Assembly (NCBI RefSeq): GCF_023061135.1
Contig: NZ_JAKGAN010000002.1
Location: forward strand, 1-64,000
Source: Chromohalobacter sarecensis
GTDB taxonomy: Bacteria > Pseudomonadota > Gammaproteobacteria > Pseudomonadales > Halomonadaceae
DNA: 64,000 bases
Direction of reading: 5' to 3'
Shown: positions 10,601 through 18,647 of the stretch, in pieces
Layout: each line of letters begins with the position of its first letter
Position numbering within the stretch: the stretch's first letter is position 1
Program-made: the position numbers and the translations under genes
The notes under the pieces: model-generated
What the model saw: the letters and a program-made list of their open reading frames with translations, nothing else
Databases searched by the model: none
Told to the model about the DNA's origin: nothing

Positions 10601-11477
10601 CCGAAGACCACTGGAAGATGGGCAAGGCCTGCCATCAGAGATCAAAGCTACGTTTACTAATCTTTGCGATATTCAGGTCGACAAGTTCCGGCATGGACGC
10701 GTTTTGCTGGCAGCCCATGTCATTGCATTATTCCGCGTCGACTTGGAATGGACGACGCAACATTTGTTGCCGATGTTCGACTGGAAGCGCGCTGAGGCCG
10801 AGGCGCTCGCTGCTTGGGAGGGCTTCCTGTGGTCCCCGCGCCTATATCGGCCCTTGATGGAAGTACTCAAGCCGGCATTTCTTGACACGGCACGTCACTA
10901 TGGAGCATTGACCAAACACGACGGTCAATACGCATCGCTACTGACATTCGCAGCTCTCGACCCGAGTGATACATTCACCGCATCCGAACTGGCTGGAGCT
11001 ACTCGTTCACTCCCTCAGGATGGTTTGCACGACTCAGCGAAGGCCCTAGTAAGAGCATTGGAAGGAGCGGGCGAACAACGTGCTGATTACTGGAGCAATC
11101 GAGTAGCTCCCTACCTTCATAACATCTGGCCTAAAACACGAGACAACATTTCACCAGCCATTGCGGAAAGCCTTGGCCGCCTGTGCGTCGCGGCTCAAGA
11201 TATGTTCCCTGAAGCATTGGCGATGCTCCGTGCCTGGCTGCAACCACCGGCTCACCCAAACTTTTTGGTGCATAGGCTTCATGAGGTTGACCTTTGTACC
11301 AGGTTTCCGGAGCAGGTATTGGACTTCCTTAGCCTAGTGATAGATGACCAAGCTCAGTGGCCACCTCGTGACCTTGGAGCTTGCTTAGAAGCGATTCGCA
11401 CAACCACGCCTGAACTAGAGGCTGATCCACGCTTTGAGCGGTTAAAAGTGTATTTGCGTCGATACGGGAGAGGATGA
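7695..11477 (+). CDS. Large SIR2-domain protein, probable NAD-depleting defence effector
   Basis: The 1260-residue product carries a SIR2-like NAD-binding domain in the first 240 residues: FFCGAGIS (about 26-33), TTNFDRLFEE (about 124-133), YLHG (about 162) and VGYSINDPVL (about 213-222). All core motifs are present. The remaining 1000 residues are Trp- and Leu-rich, apparently helical, and match nothing I recognise with certainty; DUF4020 proteins have a similar N-terminal SIR2 arrangement and are a candidate. SIR2 proteins of this sort, such as defence-associated sirtuins, destroy NAD on phage infection and abort the cell. It lies 73 bases after hsdR, reinforcing a defence role. No good ribosome site precedes the ATG, so the start could shift slightly. 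Confidence 0.78.
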   Translation: MQFVGHGPDIPERLLQAHEDGRVVFFCGAGISYPARLPGFSGLVEKLYTALATTPNAVQKAAMKAGQFDTAISLLEADIVGGRETVRRALAGILTPNLTAPNATTTHEALLTLGKCRNGQTRLITTNFDRLFEEVITVKSLLVERFQAPLLPVPKNRWDGLVYLHGLLSVKPSVSELDQLVVSSGDFGLAYLTERWAARFVGELFRNYTVCFVGYSINDPVLRYMMDALAADRLLGESPPEMFAFGSYSKGKEEERANGWRAKNVTPILYREHNRHAYLHKTLRVWAETYRDGVRGKERIVVECAMGRPLTSTRQDDFVGRLLWALSDPGGLPAKRFAELDPVPPLDWLQPLSEDRYDYSDLRRFGVTPKTPADDKLTFSLTCRPAPYLLAPSMCVVDAGARGSSWDDVMRHLARWLIRHLDDPAMLLWLAKRGGQLHDDLIWLIEHRLDELAKLEHDDNSVELACIRESAPNAIPGPLMRTLWRLLLTGRLRSWLHDFDLYRWRDRFKRDGLTTTLRFELRETLTPRISLREPFRWPTKDRDGEEPTRIRDLVEWELVLSTDHVHSGLGDLSKDERWTAVLPELLSDFSALLRDALDLMRELCSADTQSDLSYIHQPSISEHPQNRDFHDWTALIDLTRDAWLATAAQTPEWAALAAESWWYTPYPLFRRLAFFAAAQGNVIPHRRALDWLLADDHWWLWSVETEREAIRLLVTLAPQLDEAMLEELESAILAGPPRIMFEDDIEPERWVRIVDREIWLRLAKVVEAGVMLGDAGHERLNGFADQYPDWQLEADQRDEFPYWVGDGDEWRKFIATPSRRRELVEWLKQNPTTDHWQEDDWRQRCRDNFATTACALCALAKEGEWPTDRWREALQAWSEENLVKRSWRYLAPILADSPTEFLQTLACGVSWWLQAIAKTFEGQEAHFFTLARRILALDHQDAVDTDEPIMRAINHPVGHVTEALLRWWYRRPLEDGQGLPSEIKATFTNLCDIQVDKFRHGRVLLAAHVIALFRVDLEWTTQHLLPMFDWKRAEAEALAAWEGFLWSPRLYRPLMEVLKPAFLDTARHYGALTKHDGQYASLLTFAALDPSDTFTASELAGATRSLPQDGLHDSAKALVRALEGAGEQRADYWSNRVAPYLHNIWPKTRDNISPAIAESLGRLCVAAQDMFPEALAMLRAWLQPPAHPNFLVHRLHEVDLCTRFPEQVLDFLSLVIDDQAQWPPRDLGACLEAIRTTTPELEADPRFERLKVYLRRYGRG

Positions 11478-11754
11478 GTTGGATTTCACGATGCTGGATA
11501 TGTCTCTCAAGCCTACTGATTCCAAAGTACTGTACCTTTATCTCAATTACGGTTGCTTGTCCTTTAACACCAGTATCTCTTTGACTTAAAAGCGAACTCA
11601 TACCCCCAGCCAGCTTACCTAGCTACCCCCACCACCCATTCCCTTCGCCGCAATCGCGGAAACATGACCCCAATCAATCTCTTTTCCTCGGCCCTTTCTA
11701 TACTCAGTCGGAGTGCCTGCCGAGTCGCGGTGGGCGTGACCCGTGGAGGTCGAG
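11478..11754. other. Non-coding right edge of the defence island
   Basis: No convincing gene was found. The segment is A+T-rich near the SIR2 gene and becomes GC-rich toward the dehydrogenase remnant. A TATACT box at about 11698-11703 could be the -10 element of the dehydrogenase promoter. No direct repeat, integrase or tRNA end marks the island boundary. Confidence 0.35.
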
Positions 11755-12375
11755 ATGAAAGCGCTTGTCTATGAGGGAGTGGGGCAACGGGCCTGGAAGG
11801 AGAAGGAGCGGCCGGGGATCGAGCAGCCAACGGATGCCGTCGTGCGGGTGACGCATACCACTATTTGCGGGACCGATCTGCACATTCTCAAGGGCGATGT
11901 GCCGGCGGTGACGCCGGGCCGTACCTTGGGTCATGAGGGTATCGGAATGATCGAGGAGGTCGGCGGGGGCGTCAGCGGTCTCGCGGTCGGCGATCATGTG
12001 CTGATCTCGTGCATCACGTCGTGCGGGCATTGTGATTTCTGCAAGCAGGGTATGTACGCGCATTGCCGCGATGGCGGGTGGATTCTCGGTCATAAGATCG
12101 ATGGTACCCAGGCCGAGTATGTGCGCATCCCGCATGCCGCCAACAGCTTGTATCGATTGCCGCCGGGGCTCGCGCCCGCCGCAGCGCTGATGCTGAGCGA
12201 TATCCTGCCCACCGGCCACGAGATCGGCGCGTTGAACGGCGAGGTCAGGCTGGGAGATACCGTCGCCATCGTTGGCGCGGGGCCCATCGGGCTGGCCGCT
12301 TTGTTGACGTCACGCTTCTATTCGCCGGCGCGCATCATCATGGTCGACCCCGACGAGAACCGCCTGAGCGCTTGA
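11755..12375 (+). pseudogene. Zinc-dependent alcohol dehydrogenase, C-terminally truncated
   Basis: The 206 residues match the N-terminal part of a medium-chain zinc alcohol dehydrogenase: catalytic zinc ligands in TTICGTDLH (Cys near 37) and LGHEG (His near 60), and the structural zinc lobe CGHCDFCKQGMYAHC. The NAD-binding fold starts (VGAGPIG) and then stops at RLSA, where relatives of about 345 residues continue. Half of the nucleotide-binding domain and the rest of the C-terminal part are missing, and the next 288 bases do not restore them in any frame I can see. ATG 11755 follows GGAGG (11745-11749). A stable enzyme is unlikely; the loss next to the defence island suggests deletion at a rearrangement boundary. 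Confidence 0.8.
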
Positions 12376-12663
12376 GCGCACTCCGCTTCCGCAATCTTTC
12401 CTAGGTGGGACCGTAGGGCTCCTCTTGACCGCGAACCCGAAAGCGCCGGCTTTCCACTCCATCTCTAAAGTTCATACCTGACATGCCGATACGCGTGGCA
12501 TGGGGCATCGATTCCATGCTCCTTCCCGTTCGAATCCTATCCCAAACGAGATCGTTTCCATGTTGTCTTGCTTGCCCATGTGCTACCACGTGGCGGGTGG
12601 TGCCGTATTGGCGTCGCTTCCTGCATGTATCCCCACCGAGCCGTCACGGCGGGAGGTGTGAGC

Positions 12664-14769
12664 ATGCATTTCAAGTCGATCCGCACTCTCGTCGCGACGC
12701 TCGTCGGGGCTTGCATCGTGGTGCTGGTGGTGGCCTTGGTCGGCTATGCCACCTTTGCTAACTCTCGTTCGATGACCTTCGTCGGTGACCAGACACGCGA
12801 ATTGCTCGAGCAGAACATCGAGCAGCGTCTGGACGCTGTGGCGTCGACCCAGGTCGAGCGGATCAATACCCGGTTGACCCAGGCGCTGGGCCAGGCACGC
12901 AACTTGGCTTCACTTAACGAGCTGATGGGGACGGATGAGGGTGTCTCGCTGACCCGCAATGAGCTGTCGAATGTTGTACGCGACACGGTGACGGAAAATC
13001 CCGACTTGCTGGATGCCTTCATCGGCTGGGAGCCCAACGCCTTTGGCGATGACAGCGATTACACGGGGCGTGAAGACGCAGGCTATGGCCCCAATGGCCG
13101 TTTCATGCCGTGGTGGTATCGCACCGCCGATGACGAGCTCGAGGTGCTGACTCTGGCACTGAACGACCGCCAGGGGTTACAGACGCCCAATGAGCAAGGC
13201 GTTCGCAAGGGCGAGTACTACCTGTGTCCGCAGGAAACTGGCCGCACTTGCGTCATCGATCCGTACTATTACGACTACGGCGGCGAACGCAAGTTGGTCA
13301 CTTCCTTCAACGTACCGGTCCAGGTCGACGGTGAATTCCGCGGCGTGGCCGGTGTGGACTTCGACGTGGATTTCCTGCAAGGCTTGCTCACCGAGGCCAA
13401 TCAGGGGCTCTACGACGGCGCAGGGGACATGGCGCTGGTGGCTTCTCGCGGTGTGCTTGCCGCAGCTACCCAGGCGTCTGACTCATTGGGCCAAGAGGCT
13501 TCTGACGCTCTCGACGAATCGATGCGCGAGCCGCTGACCGCAGCCGCGAACGGCGAAACGATCTATCGCTTCGACGAGGCGGCCGGGCGCTTCGAGATCT
13601 ATCGTCCCTTCACCATCGGCGACTCACCGGCCTCCTGGGTGCTGACGATTCGCCTGCCGGCCGATGTGGTCATGGCCGGGGCCAATAATCTTCAGGGCGA
13701 TCTCGAGGATCAGCGCCAGGCCGATATGATGGGCATGATTGCGGTGGGTGCGGTGATCGCGGCGCTGGGCTTGGTGGTGAGCTGGTTGCTGGGCGGCAGC
13801 TTGGCGCGGCCGTTGCGTCAATTGGCCGGGCGCATGCGCGATATCGCTTCCGGCGGCGGTGATCTGACCCAGCGCTTGCCGGTGCGTGGGCGTAATGAGA
13901 TCGCCGAGCTGGCGACGCAGTTCAATGCCTTCGCCGACAAGATGAACGACGTATTGCTGGAGGTGCGCGACAGCAGTGATTCGGTCCGCGTGGCGTCGTC
14001 GGAGATTGCCTCGGCGAGCCAGGACCTCGCCGGCCGCACGGATACCACCGCCTCCAGCCTGCAGGAAACCTCGGCCTCGATGGAGGAATTGACCAGTACC
14101 GTCTCGCATACTGCGGATTCGGCGAGCCAGGCCAGCGGCCTGGCTGAGTCGGCTAGCCAGTCGGCGACACGCGGTGGCGAGGTCGTCGGGGACGTGGTCA
14201 GCACCATGGACGAGATCGAGACCGCTACGCAGCAAGTCGCCGAGATCGTCACCACCATGGATGGCATCGCCTTCCAGACCAACCTACTGGCTTTGAATGC
14301 CTCCGTGGAGGCGGCGCGTGCCGGCGAGGAAGGGCGTGGCTTCGCGGTGGTCGCCAGCGAGGTGCGTCAGCTCGCCACGCGTAGTGCCGAGGCCGCCCGC
14401 GAGATCAAGTCGCTGATCGATAACGCCTCGAGCAAGACCCACAGCGGCGCCGAACTGGCACGCGGCGCGGGCACCGCGATGAATGAGATCGTCGAGGGCG
14501 TGGCACGCGTCACGGACGTGCTCAACGAGATCAGCGCCGCGACCAGCGAGCAGCGTGACGGCATCAGCCAGGTCAACGTCGCGGTGACTGACCTGGACAA
14601 CATGACGCAGCAGAACGCCGCCATGGTCGAGGAAAGCGCTACCGCCGCCGCTGAGCTCAAGGGGCAGTCGCAACGCCTCGCCGAGACGGTGGGGGCCTTC
14701 ACCCTGCGCGAGCGTGGCCAAGGCGCGAGCGAGCCCGCCGCTTTGCCTGACGCCTCCCGCACGAGCTGA
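12664..14769 (+). CDS. Methyl-accepting chemotaxis protein
   Basis: From ATG 12664 (GGGAGG seven bases upstream; the longer frame from 12568 has no such site) the protein is 701 residues. It has a membrane segment at about 8-30, a large periplasmic region of Cache type, a second membrane segment at about 357-379, a HAMP linker, and the long coiled-coil signalling domain with the conserved hairpin tip [20 protein letters not shown] near 533-552. It would sense a small ligand outside the inner membrane and control CheA. Ligand unknown. No C-terminal NWETF-type pentapeptide for receptor methylation enzymes is present. It is monocistronic, with a terminator directly after it. Confidence 0.93.
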   Translation: MHFKSIRTLVATLVGACIVVLVVALVGYATFANSRSMTFVGDQTRELLEQNIEQRLDAVASTQVERINTRLTQALGQARNLASLNELMGTDEGVSLTRNELSNVVRDTVTENPDLLDAFIGWEPNAFGDDSDYTGREDAGYGPNGRFMPWWYRTADDELEVLTLALNDRQGLQTPNEQGVRKGEYYLCPQETGRTCVIDPYYYDYGGERKLVTSFNVPVQVDGEFRGVAGVDFDVDFLQGLLTEANQGLYDGAGDMALVASRGVLAAATQASDSLGQEASDALDESMREPLTAAANGETIYRFDEAAGRFEIYRPFTIGDSPASWVLTIRLPADVVMAGANNLQGDLEDQRQADMMGMIAVGAVIAALGLVVSWLLGGSLARPLRQLAGRMRDIASGGGDLTQRLPVRGRNEIAELATQFNAFADKMNDVLLEVRDSSDSVRVASSEIASASQDLAGRTDTTASSLQETSASMEELTSTVSHTADSASQASGLAESASQSATRGGEVVGDVVSTMDEIETATQQVAEIVTTMDGIAFQTNLLALNASVEAARAGEEGRGFAVVASEVRQLATRSAEAAREIKSLIDNASSKTHSGAELARGAGTAMNEIVEGVARVTDVLNEISAATSEQRDGISQVNVAVTDLDNMTQQNAAMVEESATAAAELKGQSQRLAETVGAFTLRERGQGASEPAALPDASRTS

Positions 14770-14803
14770 CGCATTACGGCAATGTGCCCTGATGAAAAGC
14801 CGC

Positions 14804-14833
14804 AAAGCCGCCGGTATCAACCGGCGGCTTTTT
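14804..14833 (+). terminator. Intrinsic terminator after the chemoreceptor
   Basis: A perfect 11-bp stem AAAGCCGCCGG (14804-14814) with CCGGCGGCTTT (14821-14831) is followed by more T residues. It lies between the convergent chemoreceptor and MocR genes and may work in both directions because A residues precede the stem. Confidence 0.85.
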
Positions 14834-14926
14834 CATTTTGCAGGGAGGAGCGACTTGCTGGGGGTGTGAGTATCACGAATATCATGCATGAGTGCCGAAC
14901 CGTTGTCCGGCACTTGAAACATGAGC

Positions 14927-16321
14927 TTAAAGGGTCTGCCAGGGCGAGGCCGGTACCTCTGCGAGGACCTCGTCGATGATCGTCAATGCTTGCGCTAGCG
15001 ATTCTCGGTCGATGGGCGGCCCTAGACACAGCCGCAGGGCTTGGGGCGCTGGCTCGCTTCCCATGCAGAATGGCTCAGGGGTAGAGACCTTGACGCCGCG
15101 TCGTGCCAGCAGGATCTGCAACTCGCTGCTACGCCGCCCTGCGGGGAGTGGCAACCAGAGTATCGACGAGCCCTCGTGGCTTAGTGGTTGATAGGCAGCC
15201 AGGCGTTCCAGAGCCAATTCGCGGCGGGCGGCCAGCTCACCGATCTGCCAGTGCAGTAGTTCTCGACTGCCAGGGTCCTCCATCCAGTGGCAGGCCGTCT
15301 CTACCATCAGTGGCGGCGCCATCCAGCTCTGGGCGCGGATCGCCGTTCCCAGGCGTTCCAGGAGGCGTTCTGGCGCTGTAAGACTGCCGACGCGTAGCCC
15401 GCCGGTCAGTATCTTGGAGGTGCTGAAGATGTGCAAGGTGCGCTCCGGGGCCAGCGTGACGAGTGGCGTGCCACGATTGGCCACCGGCAGATACTGCACG
15501 GCGTCTTCGATCAGCCAGATGTCGTGCTCGCGGGCCAGGGCCACCAATTGCTTGCGGCGTGTCTCATCGAGCTGGGCGCCTGTCGGATTGTTGAGGTCCG
15601 GCGTGGTGTAGAGCACTCGCGGTGGCTGTCGAGCGCATAGCCTGGCCAGGGCATCGACGTCCAGGCCGTTGGCGTCCATTGGCACTGCCATCAGGCGTAG
15701 ATGGGCTTGTTGGGCAGCGCAGATGAACCCGGGGTAGGTGAGGGTATCGCTCGCAACCAGGTCGCCTGGTTGAGAGAGTACCTGCAGTGCGAGCTGGATG
15801 CCGTGCTGGCCACCCTGCGTAATCACCAGCCGACTTGGATCGTCGGGGAAGCCGAGGCTACCTTGCCAGGCGGCGATTCGCGCGCGCTGAGTCTCGTTGC
15901 CGGCCTCGGGCTGATACTCCGTGGCGGCCTGGAGGGCGCTGGGCGAGGCGGTGATGTGCTCGAGCGCACGTTGCAGGCCTTGGGTTCTTGACGGATGGGG
16001 TGGCGGTAGACTCATGCCCATGTCGATCATGCCCCGGTCGAGTGGCTGGCCGGCGCGAAAGCTGGTAGGGATTTCCTCGATCGAGCGACGCACATAGGTA
16101 CCGCTGCCAACTCGGGACTCTACCCAACCCTGATGATGCGCCGTGGCGTAGGCGCGGGTAATGGTGCCGATGGTGACGCCCAGGCGATCGGCGAGCTGGC
16201 GCTGGGGCGGTAGCTTATCGCCAGGGGCGAGCTCGCCACGTTCAATTCCTTGGGCGATGGCCTCGGCGATACGCCGGTAGCGTGGGCCGCCTTCAGGCAG
16301 CTCGGGTGTCCAAATTGTCAT
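14927..16321 (-). CDS. MocR-type (GntR/aminotransferase) transcription regulator
   Basis: This 464-residue regulator joins an N-terminal GntR winged helix (about 10-80: RIAEAIAQGIERGELAPGDK, LADRLGVTIGTITRAYA) to a fold-type I aminotransferase domain. The pyridoxal phosphate lysine is in FSTSKILTGGLR (about 303-310), with the YPGF and NPTG stretches of aminotransferases upstream. MocR proteins use the bound cofactor to sense PLP or an amino compound, and usually control a neighbour. It is divergent from a LysE-type exporter 99 bases away, so that exporter is the likely target. Its own start codon sits within a perfect inverted repeat, which suggests autoregulation. Confidence 0.9.
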   Translation of the reverse strand: MTIWTPELPEGGPRYRRIAEAIAQGIERGELAPGDKLPPQRQLADRLGVTIGTITRAYATAHHQGWVESRVGSGTYVRRSIEEIPTSFRAGQPLDRGMIDMGMSLPPPHPSRTQGLQRALEHITASPSALQAATEYQPEAGNETQRARIAAWQGSLGFPDDPSRLVITQGGQHGIQLALQVLSQPGDLVASDTLTYPGFICAAQQAHLRLMAVPMDANGLDVDALARLCARQPPRVLYTTPDLNNPTGAQLDETRRKQLVALAREHDIWLIEDAVQYLPVANRGTPLVTLAPERTLHIFSTSKILTGGLRVGSLTAPERLLERLGTAIRAQSWMAPPLMVETACHWMEDPGSRELLHWQIGELAARRELALERLAAYQPLSHEGSSILWLPLPAGRRSSELQILLARRGVKVSTPEPFCMGSEPAPQALRLCLGPPIDRESLAQALTIIDEVLAEVPASPWQTL

Positions 16322-16416
16322 GGTGACAATAAAACCTTTGACGCCTTTATTGTACTCATTATTCTCAATATATCCGGTAAATTGAAACCATTAATTTAAA
16401 ATTGTAGGGGTACAAT
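16314..16416. promoter_or_regulatory. Divergent mocR/lysE control region with inverted repeats
   Basis: Two dyads sit at the ends of the divergent region: ATTGTCATGGTGACAAT (16314-16330), covering the MocR start codon, and ATTGTAGGGGTACAAT (16401-16416), just before the exporter start. An extra ATTGTA half-site is at 16349-16354. The middle is A+T-rich, as expected for two promoters. The shared ATTGT arms make them good candidates for MocR binding. That assignment is inference from position and symmetry. Confidence 0.5.
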
Positions 16417-16420
16417 CAAG

Positions 16421-17020
16421 ATGGAGACCTTGGCCGCTCTTGGGCCCGCCGCCCTGTTCATGATTTCCATGAGCATCACGCCAGGCCCCAATAACGTGAT
16501 GCTTACTGCATCCGGTGCCAATTACGGCTTCCGACGTACCTTGCCGCATCTGTTAGGCATCCTGGGCGGGTGCTTCCTGTTGTTCTCGGGCGTGGCGTTA
16601 GGCCTGGGAATGATCTTCGAGCGCTTTCCGTTGGTACAGACGTCGCTGCGGGTGATCGGCAGCCTCTATTTGCTGTACCTCGCCTGGGGGATTGCCACGG
16701 CGCCACCACCCCGCTTCGGCGATACCCAAGGGCGGCCACTTAGCTTCTGGCAGGCGGTAGCTTTCCAATTCGCCAATCCCAAGGCCTGGGTCATGGGCTT
16801 GACGCTAATGGCGAGCTTTTTGCCCGAGGATGGCAATACCTTGATCAATGCGTTCGCACTGGCGGGAGCGGCCGAGCTCGTGGCTTTTCCTTGTATCGCG
16901 CTATGGGCAGGCTTTGGCATGGCCATTGGTCACTGGCTCAAGGGACCGCGCGCCTGGAGAGTGTTCAACGTGACCATGGGGGCGCTTACCGCCGCCTGTG
17001 TGATCTTTATACTCGGCTGA
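16421..17020 (+). CDS. LysE/RhtB family amino acid exporter
   Basis: The 199-residue protein has the six hydrophobic segments and N-terminal SITPGPNNVM motif (about 18-27) of the LysE/RhtB inner-membrane exporters, followed by a second family motif, FQFANPKAWVMGL (about 114-126). It would export an amino acid or related compound with the proton motive force. Length is normal. It is divergent from the MocR regulator and probably under its control, so the substrate may be related to a PLP-reactive amine. Substrate cannot be deduced. Confidence 0.9.
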   Translation: METLAALGPAALFMISMSITPGPNNVMLTASGANYGFRRTLPHLLGILGGCFLLFSGVALGLGMIFERFPLVQTSLRVIGSLYLLYLAWGIATAPPPRFGDTQGRPLSFWQAVAFQFANPKAWVMGLTLMASFLPEDGNTLINAFALAGAAELVAFPCIALWAGFGMAIGHWLKGPRAWRVFNVTMGALTAACVIFILG

Positions 17021-17159
17021 AGATTGGTGAATTCGCTAAAGCGTGTCATGCGACTGCACCGATTTGACGCATGGCGGAACTTCGTGACTTGCACTAAAGT
17101 CGTATAGAGAGCCGTGAGTCACAAGCAATACGCGCGAATAAGCGAGTGGAGGTCACGAG

Positions 17160-17405
17160 ATGATTACCAAGGATGATGTGGAATTGGCGCGGCATGCGCC
17201 GTGGTTGGAAACCCCGCGTGTGGATGACACCAGCCCCGAAAACAGTGCGTTGTTCACGATCGGGACCATCATTGAGTCGCAGGTGCGCGAGGCGAGACGT
17301 CCGCTGCGTGACGTCGTCGATGAAATGGCGCGTCGCTTCGCGCCCTGGGGACTGGATTCACGCCTGGCGGAAACGGCCTATCGCTACGTGCATTGCTGGG
17401 GGTGA
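17160..17405 (+). CDS. Small hypothetical protein, 81 residues
   Basis: ATG 17160 follows a good GGAGG site (17148-17152). The protein is soluble, acidic in its first third, with a helix-like stretch SQVREARRPLRDVVDEMARR in the middle. I do not recognise the family and see no catalytic motif. An overlapping frame (17173-17559) is Arg-rich and looks like a shadow. The gene ends about 65 bases before the manganese riboswitch of the next gene, so read-through into terC is possible but probably not the main route. Confidence 0.6.
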   Translation: MITKDDVELARHAPWLETPRVDDTSPENSALFTIGTIIESQVREARRPLRDVVDEMARRFAPWGLDSRLAETAYRYVHCWG

Positions 17406-17471
17406 GGTCATCAAGGCATGCCGCCGCGACGATAAACGTTGCGTTGCGGTAGGCCTAGTCCCACAATGCGC

Positions 17472-17605
17472 CGCAGCGGAAGGGGAGTATTCCCGAAGCG
17501 GGTCGCCAGGCCCGTACCTTCGCGCTGTCATCGTCAGCACGGGCGCAACGCCCCGGTGACAGCGGCTCGGCACTCATGCCAAGCGGGAGAGACCTTCGGC
17601 AACGT
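17472..17605 (+). promoter_or_regulatory. yybP-ykoY manganese riboswitch candidate
   Basis: The leader of the TerC gene has the marks of this class: AAGGGGAGTA at 17480-17489, a GTCATCGTCAGCAC segment near 17527-17540 with a pairing partner in CCCGGTGACAGCGG, and a closing GGGAGAGACCTTCGGC near 17585-17600. The AGACCTT end pairs back toward the beginning in known members. The class binds Mn(II) and switches on exporters, and TerC/Alx genes are classical targets. The ribosome site GGAGGT (17618-17623) lies directly after, so translational control is plausible. Boundaries are approximate. Confidence 0.82.
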
Positions 17606-17629
17606 TGACCGTTGACCGGAGGTAGACCT

Positions 17630-18619
17630 ATGCACGTCCCCCTGTGGGTATGGCTGGCCACTGTGGCTGGCATCACCGCGCTGTTCGTTTTTGATTTCGT
17701 CTTTCACGTTCGCAAGCCGCACGAGCCGAGCTTCAAGGAAGCGGCGGCATGGTCGTGTGTGTTTATCGCCATCGCTATGGCATTCGGTGCCGGGCTCTGG
17801 TGGGTGTGGGGCGCACAGCACGGCGCGGAGTATTTTGCCGGCTTTATCACCGAGAAGAGCCTGTCGGTGGATAATCTGTTCGTGTTCGTGATCATCATGA
17901 GCAAATTTGCGGTGCCGCGTATTCACCAGCAGAAAGCGTTGCTGATCGGCATCGTCATCGCCCTGGTCATGCGGGGTATCTTTATCGCCGTGGGCGCGGC
18001 GGCGATCCACCAGTTCAGTTGGGTGTTCTATATCTTTGGTGCCTTCCTGCTGTGGACGGCCTACAAGCTGGGCAAGGAAAGCTTCGAAGACAGCGACGAA
18101 GAAGAGGAATACCGCCCCAATCTGGCGGTGCGGCTGGTGCAGCGCTGGTTGCCCGTTACCAATGAATATCACGGCAAGAATTTGCTGGCGAAAGTCGACG
18201 GCAAGCGCGTGGTGACGCCGCTATTCATGGTGATCGTGGCGCTGGGCTTCACCGATCTTTTGTTCGCTCTGGATTCCATCCCGGCCATCTATGGGCTGAC
18301 GCGTGAGCCGTATATCGTCTTCACGACCAACGCCTTCGCGTTGCTGGGACTGCTGCAGCTCTATTTTCTCCTCGGTGGCTTGTTGTCACGTCTGGTCTAC
18401 CTGGGACTGGGGCTGTCGGTGATTCTGGGCTTCATCGGCGTCAAGCTGGTCCTCGAGGCCTTGCACGAGAATACGCTGCCATTCATCAACGGCGGCCATC
18501 CCATCGAGTCGATTCCCGAGATCCCCATCTGGTTGTCGATGACCATCATTGTCGGCGCGCTGGTGGTTACGGGGGTGGCGAGCTTGCTCAAGGACCGCCA
18601 CGACCGGGCGCGTGCCTGA
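17630..18619 (+). CDS. TerC/Alx family integral membrane protein, probable manganese exporter
   Basis: The 329-residue protein has about nine hydrophobic segments and the two acidic membrane motifs of the TerC family: EKSLSVDNLFVFVIIM near 82-97 and FTDLLFALDSIPAIYGLT near 207-224. The acidic and Asn residues would coordinate a metal. Alx in E. coli, the best-studied relative, exports manganese and sits behind the same kind of riboswitch as found here. ATG 17630 is chosen over the in-frame TTG 17612 because GGAGGT lies seven bases before it. A charged loop SFEDSDEEEEYRPN lies near 156-169. Confidence 0.9.
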   Translation: MHVPLWVWLATVAGITALFVFDFVFHVRKPHEPSFKEAAAWSCVFIAIAMAFGAGLWWVWGAQHGAEYFAGFITEKSLSVDNLFVFVIIMSKFAVPRIHQQKALLIGIVIALVMRGIFIAVGAAAIHQFSWVFYIFGAFLLWTAYKLGKESFEDSDEEEEYRPNLAVRLVQRWLPVTNEYHGKNLLAKVDGKRVVTPLFMVIVALGFTDLLFALDSIPAIYGLTREPYIVFTTNAFALLGLLQLYFLLGGLLSRLVYLGLGLSVILGFIGVKLVLEALHENTLPFINGGHPIESIPEIPIWLSMTIIVGALVVTGVASLLKDRHDRARA

Positions 18620-18647
18620 TCGCATAGGCGGCCCGCTGTAAGCTTCT

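Noticed and set aside
12530-12560. GTTCGAATCC, resembling a tRNA T-loop, near the truncated dehydrogenase, as a possible island attachment site
   Set aside because: The bases on either side cannot form a T-stem or acceptor stem, and no second copy is found at the left side of the island within the window.
14891-14914. AGTGCCG/CGGCACT hairpin as the mocR terminator
   Set aside because: No T-run follows on the minus strand and the bidirectional terminator at 14804-14833 already covers the convergent gap.
17173-17559. 128-residue Arg- and Cys-rich frame overlapping the 81-residue gene and the riboswitch
   Set aside because: It runs through the conserved riboswitch segments and has no ribosome site, while the alternative frame has GGAGG and ordinary composition.
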